Assembly (NCBI RefSeq): GCF_034377145.1
Contig: NZ_CP139707.1
Span: 1,373,001 to 1,437,000, forward strand
Length of the DNA stretch: 64,000 nt
From: Sulfitobacter sp. OXR-159
GTDB lineage: Bacteria > Pseudomonadota > Alphaproteobacteria > Rhodobacterales > Rhodobacteraceae
Direction: 5' to 3'
The notes under the pieces were generated by a model. The model searched no databases. It saw only the letters and a program-made list of their open reading frames with translations, and was not told where the DNA came from. Positions 15,531 through 22,770 of the stretch are shown piece after piece. A program made the translations under genes and the position numbers. Every line of letters begins with the position of its first letter. Position 1 is the first letter of the stretch.

Positions 15531-15857
15531 TTAAGTGGATGGGGTGAGGATGCGGGCGAAAAGGCCCCACGCCTTCGGCTTCTTCGCAGCTTCTTCGCGA
15601 GCACGTTCCCGCTCGGCCAGCTTATCCAGGCACTTGCGCTCGGACCACGAAGCGGGCCAGCCAGCCGGATCGAGAGTGATGTTCTCCGGGTGTATACTGC
15701 TGACTTCGCCGCCTTCCCACTTCACGGTGATGATCGGCTCGCCGGTGGCATTGCGGTCGAAGCCTTCCACGTGACCTAGACGTTCGTCGCCGTCGAAGCC
15801 TCGATGAAAAACGACCGCGCCAAGGCGGAAGTCCATGGGGGAATAGGTGCGTTTCAT
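15531..15857 (-). CDS. hypothetical beta-rich small protein
   Basis: A 108-residue protein. Residues about 10-60 (LGAVVFHRGFDG, GHVEGF, ITVKWEGG) look like a small SH3-like or YopX-type barrel, and the C-terminus is a charged helix. Starts with MKRTYSPMDF after GGAGGC. Part of the leftward small-gene cluster. No function assigned. Confidence 0.6.
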   Translation of the reverse strand: MKRTYSPMDFRLGAVVFHRGFDGDERLGHVEGFDRNATGEPIITVKWEGGEVSSIHPENITLDPAGWPASWSERKCLDKLAERERAREEAAKKPKAWGLFARILTPST

Positions 15858-15874
15858 ATCGGCCTCCGGGGTTT

Positions 15875-16183
15875 TTAGGACTTGTTAAATTCGAGGCGAC
15901 AAACGGCGTGAGGATAGCGCCCTCGCCACTGGCCTAAGAGGTGGTCGTCGTCCGCGAGTTCATACATCGGAAGCCAATCGTATTCGTCCCACAGCCTATG
16001 CTTTGTCCGGTAGGCAACGCCCAACTCGGCGCAATCTGTATGAGCCTTAAATGTCCAAACCTGCGCTCCGTCCGCGTTGACTTGGCGCAGATAAACCTCG
16101 CCCTTTGGGATCGTGCGCCCGCATTCCTCGCAGCGATGCGGCTTTCGTGCTGGCCCTATCTTCTCGCTGATATTTGAAATCAT
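15875..16183 (-). CDS. zinc-ribbon protein, tandem copy A
   Basis: A 102-residue protein with a treble-clef-like start (HRCEECGRTIPKGEVYLRQV) and conserved aromatic C-terminal part (WDEYDWLPMYELAD). The gene at 16418 encodes an almost identical protein, so this is a recent tandem duplication around the 63-residue gene. Both keep intact starts and stops. Function unknown; the cysteines suggest metal and nucleic-acid or protein binding. Confidence 0.7.
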   Translation of the reverse strand: MISNISEKIGPARKPHRCEECGRTIPKGEVYLRQVNADGAQVWTFKAHTDCAELGVAYRTKHRLWDEYDWLPMYELADDDHLLGQWRGRYPHAVCRLEFNKS

Positions 16184-16209
16184 TTCGGCCTCCGGGGGGT
16201 TTGCTGGAT

Positions 16210-16401
16210 TCAGTCGTCAAAGGGTTCGCATGTCCAAGAGTGAGAGACATAGACCGACATTTTAAAGTCCCTGTCGCAGCTTTCGCATGTGCTGCTGTCA
16301 TTACCCTCGTTGTAATAGTGGGCGGGGTCTTCGCTCGGCTGGTGTTCGTGGCCGCAGTAGGGGCATTCTGGCCCGTCTGTGCTGTAGGTTTCCTCTGCCA
16401 T
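16210..16401 (-). CDS. small zinc-ribbon protein between tandem copies
   Basis: A 63-residue protein with two CxxC pairs (CPYCGHEH and CESCDRDF), acidic between them: a classic zinc ribbon. It starts MAEETYSTDG after a GGAGGC site. It lies between the two copies of the duplicated gene and may have been part of the duplicated unit. Confidence 0.65.
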   Translation of the reverse strand: MAEETYSTDGPECPYCGHEHQPSEDPAHYYNEGNDSSTCESCDRDFKMSVYVSHSWTCEPFDD

Positions 16402-16417
16402 GGTGCCTCCGGGGGTT

Positions 16418-16726
16418 TTAGGATTGGTTAAATTCGAGGCGGCAAACGGCGTGAGGGTAGTGTCCTCGCCACTGGCCTAAGAGATGGTCACCGTCTGCGA
16501 GTTCATACATCGGAAGCCAATCGTATTCGTCCCACAGCCTGTGTTTTGTCCGGTAGGCAACGCCCAAAGCGGCGCAATCTGTATGAGCCTTAAACGTCCA
16601 AACCTGCGATCCATCCGCGTTGACTTGGCGCAGGTAAACCTCGCCCTTCGGGATCGTTCGCCCGCATTCTTCGCAGCGGTGCGGCTTGCGCGCTGGCCCT
16701 ATCTTCTCGCTGATATTTGAAATCAT
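16418..16726 (-). CDS. zinc-ribbon protein, tandem copy B
   Basis: A 102-residue near twin of the protein at 15875; the two differ at only a handful of residues (for example ADGSQV versus ADGAQV and ALGVA versus ELGVA). The DNA is similarly close, including the upstream ribosome site. The ATG at 16726 is chosen to match copy A. Keeping both intact suggests either very recent duplication or a dosage benefit. Confidence 0.7.
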   Translation of the reverse strand: MISNISEKIGPARKPHRCEECGRTIPKGEVYLRQVNADGSQVWTFKAHTDCAALGVAYRTKHRLWDEYDWLPMYELADGDHLLGQWRGHYPHAVCRLEFNQS

Positions 16727-16740
16727 TTCGGCCTCTGGGG

Positions 16741-16944
16741 TTAGCTGGACTGGTTGCCGGGCCAACGGATCACGTCCGCGCGCCCTGTGAAGACTTCCCA
16801 AGCGAGCCGTAGTCGCGATCGGAAAGAGCGCAGCCCCTCGGGGCGGGCCGGATACCAGTTTTCCCCGTCATCGCATACTGTGGTGCTGCCATCCGCCGCT
16901 CTGGCAAGGCTGGATAAGGTATAGGCGTTTGGTGCCCGTTTCAT
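16741..16944 (-). CDS. hypothetical 67-residue protein, first of leftward cluster
   Basis: A basic protein starting MKRAPNAYTLSSLARAADGS, with an AAAGGAAAAG ribosome site. It is the promoter-proximal gene of the 15022-16944 cluster. It contains a WYPARPEG motif and one cysteine but no domain I recognise. Confidence 0.6.
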   Translation of the reverse strand: MKRAPNAYTLSSLARAADGSTTVCDDGENWYPARPEGLRSFRSRLRLAWEVFTGRADVIRWPGNQSS

Positions 16945-16964
16945 CGCTTTTCCTTTCGGGGGAT

Positions 16965-17026
16965 TGGTGGATTTGCACCCTTTCTAGCCGATGTGTGCGC
17001 ACTCGTCAACCAAAAAATGGTTGACA
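16965..17026. promoter_or_regulatory. divergent promoter region with palindrome
   Basis: GTCAACCA (17005-17012) and TGGTTGAC (17018-17025) form a perfect 8-base inverted repeat around AAAAA. Leftward, TTGACG then 17 bases then TAGAAA makes a sigma-70-like promoter for the 16944 gene, with the palindrome over its -35. A repressor site is likely. A rightward promoter is less clear. Confidence 0.55.
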
Positions 17027-17235
17027 TGGTTGTGCAGATGGTTCAGGAATGGCACATGGATTTCATGGCACGAGAACCAGCAGAATGGCGTTCCCACATG
17101 CGGGACGATGAGCGCGAGGAACTAGATCGCGCCGAGCGGATGCGAGATGTCGCGGCGGAAAATCTGCGCGTGACGGTTAAGCGCATCAAGGATCGGGTGA
17201 TTAAGCGAATGCGGAGGGCAGGCGGGAATGAATGA
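16993..17235 (+). CDS. hypothetical charged helical protein (start uncertain)
   Basis: Up to 80 residues, with a charged helical core (DDEREELDRAERMRDVAAEN) and basic C-terminus. The first ATG lies inside the putative operator and has no ribosome site; starts at 17019, 17028 or 17038 are possible. It overlaps the GIY-YIG gene by eight bases. Function unknown. Confidence 0.5.
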   Translation: MCALVNQKMVDMVVQMVQEWHMDFMAREPAEWRSHMRDDEREELDRAERMRDVAAENLRVTVKRIKDRVIKRMRRAGGNE

Positions 17236-17701
17236 CGTCGCAAAGGATTTTTGCGTTTACGTCCACTCAAGGCGGGACAACGGCCTTCCGTTTTATGTGG
17301 GTAAGGGGCGGCGGAATCGTCCGCATGAGGCATCTGGTCGATCCCAAAAGTGGTGCGACTTGGTTCTGGATGCCGGAGGCTTCGACGTTGAGATTGTGGC
17401 GAAAGGCTTGCCTGATAGCGCCGCGAAAGCTTTGGAGGCCAACCTTATCAGCCGCATGGATGGCTTGGTAAATGTTTCCCCGCGTGACAATAGGCCCGAC
17501 GTTACGACGCTCGCCCCGGTCGTTAAGCAAATCACGCCACCGCCCGATCTGCTTGCGGATTTGGACGCATGGATCGCCCAGCAACCCGTGCCGCCTTCGC
17601 GGTCTGCGGTGATCGTCGCCGCGCTTCGCCAGTTCTTGGCGGGGCAAAATGGCCCGATGAAAGAAGGTGATCAGACACCCCCCGACGCCGAGGGGTGTTA
17701 A
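17228..17701 (+). CDS. GIY-YIG nuclease-like protein with RHH-like tail
   Basis: A 157-residue protein. Residues about 7-85 resemble a GIY-YIG fold: FCVYVHSRRDNGLPFYVGKG gives the two-strand signature, then R-N-R-P-H and E-ANLISRMDG with the expected late glutamate. Residues about 105-140 (LLADLDAWIAQQ, PSRSAVIVAALRQFL) look like a ribbon-helix-helix DNA-binding segment. A nuclease tied to its own DNA-binding module fits a homing endonuclease. Confidence 0.65.
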   Translation: MNDVAKDFCVYVHSRRDNGLPFYVGKGRRNRPHEASGRSQKWCDLVLDAGGFDVEIVAKGLPDSAAKALEANLISRMDGLVNVSPRDNRPDVTTLAPVVKQITPPPDLLADLDAWIAQQPVPPSRSAVIVAALRQFLAGQNGPMKEGDQTPPDAEGC

Positions 17702-17705
17702 GAAG

Positions 17706-17849
17706 ATGGTCGGTGAATCCATAAAGTGGGGCTACATCCTCGCCGCGCCGGGGCGTCCTTCTCGCAAGGATCAGATAGCGCATTTGGTCGCTTCCGGCGT
17801 CTCTGACGACCAGTTCGGGCCGATCTGGGAAGATCAAGCCTTTGTCTGA
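17706..17849 (+). CDS. hypothetical 47-residue protein
   Basis: A short protein (MVGESIKWGYILAAPGRPSR onward) with a likely helix-turn-helix-like half (KDQIAHLVASGVSDDQFGPI). The ribosome site is GTTAAGAAG, weak. The next short frame at 17851 lies one base on, so the two could be parts of one broken protein. Function unknown. Confidence 0.45.
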   Translation: MVGESIKWGYILAAPGRPSRKDQIAHLVASGVSDDQFGPIWEDQAFV

Positions 17850-17850
17850 T

Positions 17851-17940
17851 GTGAAGGTCAGCCGGGCGGCTTACTTCGCTTGGCAGAAGCTATGGGATGC
17901 TGGTGAGGTCAAAGACCTGCCCGGCGATGATGAAGTCTAA
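17851..17940 (+). CDS. possible 29-residue protein or frame-shifted remnant
   Basis: From GTG 17851 the frame reads VKVSRAAYFAWQKLWDAGEV and nine more residues. It has no clear ribosome site and follows the preceding stop by one base. Its sequence looks protein-like, so it may be the displaced C-terminus of the 17706 protein after a frameshift. Confidence 0.3.
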   Translation: MKVSRAAYFAWQKLWDAGEVKDLPGDDEV

Positions 17941-17954
17941 ACAGGAGGTGCAGT

Positions 17955-18149
17955 ATGATTGAGCGAGGCGATGAGGTCCATCACAAGCCGACAGGTGAGG
18001 ACTGGGTTGTTCTGCGTGCAGGAACCGATGGGGCCGGCGAATTTGTTGAGCCTGCGGGGTGGCCACCGTGCCGCGCGCGGGCTTCGGATTGCGTGGTGAC
18101 GAAGAAGGGCGCGCACGTCGATTTTCTCGACAGCGCCGAGTCCAGATAG
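17955..18149 (+). CDS. hypothetical 64-residue protein
   Basis: Starts MIERGDEVHHKPTGEDWVVL with a very strong ribosome site (AGGAGGT). The pattern of short strands suggests a small beta barrel; one pair of cysteines (CRARASDC). It is the last gene before the attachment site. Its neighbours on this strand are accessory, so it may be a lysogeny-linked gene. Function unknown. Confidence 0.6.
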   Translation: MIERGDEVHHKPTGEDWVVLRAGTDGAGEFVEPAGWPPCRARASDCVVTKKGAHVDFLDSAESR

Positions 18150-18248
18150 GAGCGAAATACGACCCCTCCCAGTTTCACGAGTCGTTCACGCAATGTCTCT
18201 GTGAGTAGTCTGGTGTTAACATCTTGATAAGATTTTAATTCCGAAGAA

Positions 18249-18301
18249 TTCAAAATCCCCCGCCGCAAGGCGTGCCGGTTCGAGTCCGGCCTTGGGTACC
18301 A
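18249..18301 (+). other. att core: 3' half of tRNA-Leu(CAA)
   Basis: The sequence from TTCAAAATCCCC through the CGCC-GCAA-GGCG variable arm, the GCCGG-TTCGAGT-CCGGC T-arm and CTTGGGTACCA is the 3' part of a leucine tRNA with anticodon CAA. The 5' half is absent: CCGAAGAA replaces the 5' anticodon stem. Ending in CCA 100 bases from an integrase gene, it is the classic phage attachment core that rebuilds the host tRNA on integration. The 250-base non-coding gap around it also holds a repeated CCACTCACAG (two copies near 18340-18360). Confidence 0.85.
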
Positions 18302-18404
18302 ATGGCTTACGCCATGCTCCGCATCCCCTGATATGCTCCACTCACAGTGGCCACTCACAGTTTCTGGGTTCGTTCACCCCCTGTTCGTTCCGATTCCTGC
18401 GGGC

Positions 18405-19448
18405 CTATTCACGGCGTTCCTGAGCGGCTTTCGATAGCTTCAAGCGGTTCGCTCGCTTGCGATAATAAACAACCATTTCCGCGCTCTGGTTTGTCACTGC
18501 TTGGATCTCAGCGTCACTCGCTCCGGCTTCTGCCAGTTCGATGATTGCCAGCTTGCGCAGGCCATGAAGTGTGAACGGCTTGGCATTGGGTCCGAGCGTT
18601 TCCCTCCAAGCTCTGAATGCTTTTTCGATGGCGCTGTATCCAACCGGCTCGCGTAGGTTCTTGGCCAGTAGGTATTCCCCTCGGCGGGGTAGCCCTGCGA
18701 CAAATTCGCGGAGCCGCTTAGGACAGAAGGTTTCAAACAGTTCGCCGCCTTTTTCGTCCAGGACGAACATCGTTTCGCCTTTGAATTGATCGTGCGTCAT
18801 GCAGATCGCGGCGTTCGGGCGTTGGCCGGTGCCAAGGATCAAGTGTGCAGCAGTCTGCACGTTGTCCGGCGCTGTATCGAGCTTCCCAATCATCCATGCG
18901 GGCCAAGGCTCGTAAGGGCTCTTTGGCTTGTATGATGCCAACTTCTTCGCAGGGTTTGCGCCGAGGGGCCAGTCGAGTTCACTGAGCGCATAGTTCCAAA
19001 GGATGGAGATGGTTTGCGCATATTTGCTGGCTTTGCGCGGCTGGTCGGCCATCTTCGCCAGCGCGGCCTTTAGGCCGGGGCGGGTGGTTCGTGCCATCGT
19101 TTTGTCGCCGTTCTTCTCAAGGATGCGATCCATGTCGCGGCGATAACTCGTCTTGGTCGATGCGGCGAGGTCTTGTTGAACGGTTATGTCTGCGCGCCAT
19201 GCCTCTATGCACTCGCGCCATGTCTGCTTGGCTGGCGTCTTCTGGCGCTGGTCGCGCCCGGTGTGAAGTTCCCAATAGATCGTATCGAGGGTGCGCGCAT
19301 CGCCTTGCCAATCTATGAGCCAAGTCTTCTCAGTCTGCTTGCCTGCAACCGTGTGTGTCACCCGGTAGTACGGCATCCATGCCGCCCGGTGCCGGTCCCA
19401 CTTCCAGACCAACCGTTTCTTTTTGATCTGGGGCTTGGCTGGCTTCAA
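18405..19448 (-). CDS. int: tyrosine-family phage integrase
   Basis: A 347-residue site-specific recombinase. Catalytic residues can be placed: R210 in LGTGQRPNAA, H295 and R298 in TLHGLRKL, and the nucleophile at Y328 or Y329 in VVYYRKRAN. The usual box III histidine seems to be replaced (VTNQSAE). The N-terminus has a core-binding SAM-like region (about 75-160). The gene ends about 100 bases from the att core and starts four bases into the excisionase gene, so both are co-expressed. Confidence 0.92.
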   Translation of the reverse strand: MKPAKPQIKKKRLVWKWDRHRAAWMPYYRVTHTVAGKQTEKTWLIDWQGDARTLDTIYWELHTGRDQRQKTPAKQTWRECIEAWRADITVQQDLAASTKTSYRRDMDRILEKNGDKTMARTTRPGLKAALAKMADQPRKASKYAQTISILWNYALSELDWPLGANPAKKLASYKPKSPYEPWPAWMIGKLDTAPDNVQTAAHLILGTGQRPNAAICMTHDQFKGETMFVLDEKGGELFETFCPKRLREFVAGLPRRGEYLLAKNLREPVGYSAIEKAFRAWRETLGPNAKPFTLHGLRKLAIIELAEAGASDAEIQAVTNQSAEMVVYYRKRANRLKLSKAAQERRE

Positions 19449-19654
19449 AGCTCAAAGTCCTCGTCTGGTTGTGCGGCACTGCCGTTCAGTATGGCTTCAA
19501 TATCGCTTACGCGCCATCGATCGTGCCCGCCTAATCGACAGGGGGGCGGCAGAGCACCCGCACCAACCAACCGCCGGAACTCCGATGCGGGCAGGTCCAG
19601 CATCTTCGCGGCGGTGGTTTCTTTGACCGCAAGGCGGGGTACCTCGACGTTCAT
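19445..19654 (-). CDS. xis: excisionase-like MerR/AlpA-type DNA-binding protein
   Basis: A 69-residue protein from the ATG at 19654, which overlaps the HNH stop (ATGA). It has a winged-helix HTH_17 pattern: VKETTAAKMLDLPASEFRRL then GGHDRWRVSDIEAIL, as in excisionases that bend DNA to direct integrase to excision. It lies directly upstream of int with a four-base overlap. A longer frame upstream is possible but would overlap the HNH gene more. Confidence 0.7.
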   Translation of the reverse strand: MNVEVPRLAVKETTAAKMLDLPASEFRRLVGAGALPPPCRLGGHDRWRVSDIEAILNGSAAQPDEDFEL

Positions 19655-20151
19655 GTCGAAAGCTCCGGCTTCCAATCCTTCAATAGCTTGTTCCCCTTGC
19701 TCGAATTGCACGTCTGACAAGCGACAGTAAGGTTGTGTGCCTCATTACCACCGCCTTTGGAAAAGGGGTAAATGTGGTCGATGGCGAACGGGCCTTCGGT
19801 GTTTTTGAAATAGGCGCATGTTGGCCCGTCACGCTCAAATATCTCTCTGCGCTTTGCGGCAGATAGGTAACGGTTTGGCGGAGCGTCGCGCGGCAGATTC
19901 TTGATATTTTTGAGCCAAAACGCGGCTCTTTCGGCGCGCTCACGCGATGATTTCGTCTCAATTTTGACGGGGTTCTCGCTTTGGATATGCGCCTCAACAG
20001 CCTCGGCCAACTCCGGGAGGCGGTCACGTTCGAGGCGAATAGCGCTGCCAATCCGCACAAGGAATCCGTGGTTCTCAGCGGCGGTGCGCAGGCTGGCTTT
20101 GGGAACGCCCAGTTCCTCCGCAACTTCGTCGATCTTGCAAAGCTGGCTCAT
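19651..20151 (-). CDS. HNH endonuclease with N-terminal HTH
   Basis: A 166-residue protein. Residues 1-60 resemble a helix-turn-helix (KIDEVAEELGVPKASLRTAA). The C-terminal 70 residues are an HNH core: ERDGPTCAYF, FAIDHIYPFSKGGGNEAHNL, CQTCNSSKGNK, with the DH, N and zinc cysteines in place. It sits in the leftward early operon between xis and a hypothetical gene, with four-base overlaps on both sides. Confidence 0.82.
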   Translation of the reverse strand: MSQLCKIDEVAEELGVPKASLRTAAENHGFLVRIGSAIRLERDRLPELAEAVEAHIQSENPVKIETKSSRERAERAAFWLKNIKNLPRDAPPNRYLSAAKRREIFERDGPTCAYFKNTEGPFAIDHIYPFSKGGGNEAHNLTVACQTCNSSKGNKLLKDWKPELST

Positions 20152-20606
20152 GCGTCCTTCCCCTCCCTCATTGCGGCGGTGTCGATCCCAAACGCTGCCA
20201 TGATCTGCGCCGTGTAGTGGGCTTGGGCTACGGCTTTGAGCGGCGTTACGTCCTCGTCATGGAAGCCCCCCTGCAATTCAACAGATGTTGAACGAACGTG
20301 CTGCCACCATTTGACATTATCGCATGACACGAACTCCAGATAAGCCCCGGTGAAGTCGTCCGTATCGTCACAGATGAAATACCCGCCGCCTTGTACGAAC
20401 GCTTGAGATATTACGGGCGCGTCTTTCGGGTGATCCTCCCAGACAAGCGGCTTCACCAGCCCCGGCAGTGCGTCGAGGCGGTCGGCATATTCCGCCATCA
20501 ACTCCGCTATCTCTGCACGGCTTGCCGCGTGTGTCGGTGGGGTCTCCGCGATTGCGTTGGCCGTATCGCGCATCTCTTGGATCAGGTCGTCTAGTGCGTT
20601 ACTCAT
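20148..20606 (-). CDS. hypothetical early protein
   Basis: A 152-residue protein of the leftward early operon. The first 45 residues are helical and acidic; the middle has strands around GGGYFICDDTDDFTGAYLEF and CDNVKWWQHV. No family recognised. Overlaps both neighbours (four and eight bases), so it is translated with them. Confidence 0.6.
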   Translation of the reverse strand: MSNALDDLIQEMRDTANAIAETPPTHAASRAEIAELMAEYADRLDALPGLVKPLVWEDHPKDAPVISQAFVQGGGYFICDDTDDFTGAYLEFVSCDNVKWWQHVRSTSVELQGGFHDEDVTPLKAVAQAHYTAQIMAAFGIDTAAMREGKDA

Positions 20607-21081
20607 GGCTGTCCTCCCCGGTGTCGATCCCGGCCAGCTCGGCTAGAAATTCCTTCACTGGATAGAAACCTCCCGCTCCTTGTACGCGATCCCACAGCGC
20701 CTGCGCGGCGTCTTGGTCGATCTTCGGGATGCCATCCGACAGTTGCAGCATGTCCCACAGCACCTTCGCCGCCTCCTGCGGTGTCATGGCGTCACATCGC
20801 TGCCCCTCGGCTACTTCGATAAGGGCGAGAATGCGTTTCGGGGCCATATAGGGGTGGCCTTTGCCTTGATCGCCCATGCGCTGCACAAGTGCTGCCGCCT
20901 CCCGCAGCGCGTCATTGCGGGCAATCCCCACCTCTCGTCGCATCCGCTTTCCCTCGGCCCGCATACCTACAAGGTCGTCTTCCAACTCCTTGATCCGCTC
21001 GGCTTGGGCGCGGTGTTCCTCGTCCAGCGCGTACCATGCGGCCTTCCAATCAAACGCCTCGCTTGAAATATCCACGGTCAC
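20599..21081 (-). CDS. hypothetical coiled-coil early protein
   Basis: A 160-residue protein with an N-terminal coiled coil (EEHRAQAERIKELEDDLVGM), a central alanine-rich helix and a C-terminal helical part (VKEFLAELAGIDTGED). No catalytic motif seen. Member of the leftward early operon by overlaps on both sides. Confidence 0.6.
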   Translation of the reverse strand: MTVDISSEAFDWKAAWYALDEEHRAQAERIKELEDDLVGMRAEGKRMRREVGIARNDALREAAALVQRMGDQGKGHPYMAPKRILALIEVAEGQRCDAMTPQEAAKVLWDMLQLSDGIPKIDQDAAQALWDRVQGAGGFYPVKEFLAELAGIDTGEDSHE

Positions 21082-21275
21082 ACCAGCCCCCTTTCCTCAA
21101 GGATGCGCTGAGGTGCGGTCAGCGTGACCACGCCCCCGCGTACCCGGTTGCCCTCGACCTCGCACAGAGCAAGCGGGATCCACTGGTCTTCGCCATCCTC
21201 GTCGGCGCGGACGCATACGGCGCGATCCGTGGCGTGTTGGAAGATCACATCGATGTCATGGAGATCGGATTTCAC
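21078..21275 (-). CDS. hypothetical small beta-rich protein
   Basis: A 65-residue protein (MKSDLHDIDVIFQHATDRAV onward) whose pattern suggests a small beta sheet: AVCVRADEDGEDQWIPLALC. It resembles short phage proteins that report hydroxyl or metal-free surfaces, but I cannot name the family. It overlaps both neighbours by four bases. Confidence 0.55.
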   Translation of the reverse strand: MKSDLHDIDVIFQHATDRAVCVRADEDGEDQWIPLALCEVEGNRVRGGVVTLTAPQRILEERGLV

Positions 21276-21466
21276 GCTACGCTACCTTTCAGAGATTGTG
21301 AGGCGATAAGCTGGCAGGAAGCCAGCGAGGGGTTCATCTTGATCGCAGCCATGCCGCCGCGCAGGGCTTCGATGCGGTCAGCAAGGCGCTGCACCATTTC
21401 GTCATTGCACCCGATCTCCCGGGCCATCGCGATCAGCTCGCGGTCTTCTATGTATTTGGCAGTCAT
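21272..21466 (-). CDS. hypothetical 64-residue protein
   Basis: Starts MTAKYIEDRELIAMAREIGC after a GGAGGGCAT site; a longer frame upstream has no ribosome site. Helical, with no recognised fold. A strong hairpin (21488-21530) lies just upstream and may control this part of the operon. Confidence 0.55.
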   Translation of the reverse strand: MTAKYIEDRELIAMAREIGCNDEMVQRLADRIEALRGGMAAIKMNPSLASCQLIASQSLKGSVA

Positions 21467-21487
21467 ATGCCCTCCCTGTGTCGGTTT

Positions 21488-21530
21488 GCCCCGCCGCTCC
21501 CTCATGTGGAGGTGGCGCGAACGGCGGGGC
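21488..21530 (-). terminator. strong hairpin inside leftward early operon
   Basis: GCCCCGCCG (21488-21496) pairs perfectly with CGGCGGGGC (21522-21530), with a further CTCC/GGAG stem inside. No T-run follows on the coding side, so it may be an RNA stability or pausing element rather than a full terminator. It lies in the 160-base gap between two operon genes, where no gene is seen. Confidence 0.5.
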
Positions 21531-21626
21531 GGTCTGGGGGTCCGACTTCACAAAATGCCCGCGTGTATGCGCGGTCGTCGTATGCCACTGGGTCGCCGTG
21601 GCCGCGTTATCCCCGTGATGGGGAAC

Positions 21627-22004
21627 TCAATTCCTTGGCACTACGGTGCCGTCGACCTTGCGCTTCCACTTGGTGCCCTTCGATCCCGGAAGTCGCTGCT
21701 TCTTCTTCTCGATTCCGAGGTGCTTTGCCTTGACGCGGCGATCTTTGGACTTGGTGGCAACGTCGATGTTGGTCTTCGCGCGGTGGCAGCCGCGGCAGAG
21801 GCACTGGAAGTTCGTTTCGCGATTTTCGCCACCGTTGATAAGCGCGACGATGTGATCGAACTCTGGGTCTTCTCCGGCGACACCCAGCTTGCGCCCGCAC
21901 TCAGCGCACTTGCCGCCGCAGCGGTCGAAGATGCGAATTTTAACGCGGGGCGGAAGTGCGGTGTTGTTGGTCTTTCCGACCCACTCGGGAACTTCTCTAC
22001 TCAT
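21627..22004 (-). CDS. HNH endonuclease
   Basis: A 125-residue HNH protein: IFDRCGGKCAECGRKLG, then FDHIVALINGGENRETNFQC and CRGCHRAKTNIDV give the zinc cysteines and the DH...N...H active site. The C-terminus is very basic (KDRRVKAKHLGIEKKKQR), which suits DNA binding. It overlaps the next upstream gene by four bases. Confidence 0.85.
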   Translation of the reverse strand: MSREVPEWVGKTNNTALPPRVKIRIFDRCGGKCAECGRKLGVAGEDPEFDHIVALINGGENRETNFQCLCRGCHRAKTNIDVATKSKDRRVKAKHLGIEKKKQRLPGSKGTKWKRKVDGTVVPRN

Positions 22005-22231
22005 GATGTCTCCCTCAATGCTTTGCGCGCGACCTTCTGGGCCTGCGCGACTGAGCTTGTCGTGGCGATGTGGTGGAGATAGCGGCGCGCGTTTTCGAGC
22101 TTCTGACCGGGTGTCGGCTCATTGCTCGCAGGCGCGCGGCGCACACGTCTCTTGTGGCCGATCAGGAATAGCCAGATCAGGAGGCCCAGCATGGCGCCGC
22201 TACCGACTACCGCTCCGAATAAGAAGTTCAT
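22001..22231 (-). CDS. single-TM small membrane protein
   Basis: A 76-residue protein with an N-terminal membrane helix (about 4-24, FGAVVGSGAMLGLLIWLFLI) followed by a basic stretch and a soluble helix. Inside-positive topology suggests the C-terminus is cytoplasmic. Early-operon member; function unknown. Confidence 0.55.
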   Translation of the reverse strand: MNFLFGAVVGSGAMLGLLIWLFLIGHKRRVRRAPASNEPTPGQKLENARRYLHHIATTSSVAQAQKVARKALRETS

Positions 22232-22770
22232 GTCTCCCCCATCTTCCCCATCTTCGCCAGTTCGTCGGCGGTGACGCCGATCATGTCGGCCAAATACTCA
22301 AGCATGTCTTGCTTGCTGCGTTTGAAAGCCTCGCCGCCCATTGCCTTCATGCTTTGACTGTGTGGCGTGTGGCAGTAGACGACGGTGCCCTCGATGTTGG
22401 TCAGCGCATAGCCGTGCATCCTGACGGCCAGACGCTCGGTGAAGGACGCCACGCGCTCGGCCCGGCGTTCATCGCCCACGGCAATCATGTCTGTGTCGCA
22501 ATAGCCGGTGGCGATCAGTGCGTGTTTGCGCAGCGCTTCCGTAGAGACTGCGTAGGATGTTCCAAGGTGATGCTCGGGCAGGTTCATCCACGCGGTACGG
22601 ACGAAGGCAAACTGGTGCTTGTGGCTTTTAGCTGACCGCTCTGGGTCCAAGTCGATATTCACAACCTGACCTTCGCCCAAGCGGTCGCAAATCTGTGCCA
22701 TCGCATAGTTTCCGTCAGGGATAAGCGATTTCCCCGTCCATACCGCGCGAATGAGATCCTGCTCGCGCAT
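22228..22770 (-). CDS. hypothetical early protein next to recT
   Basis: A 180-residue protein of the leftward operon. It begins with a short strand-rich region and has SKSHKHQFAFVRTAWMNLPE in the middle; the layout resembles DUF1367-type phage proteins that often lie with recombination genes, but the match is weak. It overlaps recT by one base. A role in recombination is inferred only from position. Confidence 0.55.
   Translation of the reverse strand: MREQDLIRAVWTGKSLIPDGNYAMAQICDRLGEGQVVNIDLDPERSAKSHKHQFAFVRTAWMNLPEHHLGTSYAVSTEALRKHALIATGYCDTDMIAVGDERRAERVASFTERLAVRMHGYALTNIEGTVVYCHTPHSQSMKAMGGEAFKRSKQDMLEYLADMIGVTADELAKMGKMGET

Noticed and set aside
18240..18310. Complete tRNA-Leu gene
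   Set aside because: Only the 3' part from the anticodon loop is present; the 5' acceptor, D-arm and 5' anticodon stem are missing, so it was called an att core.
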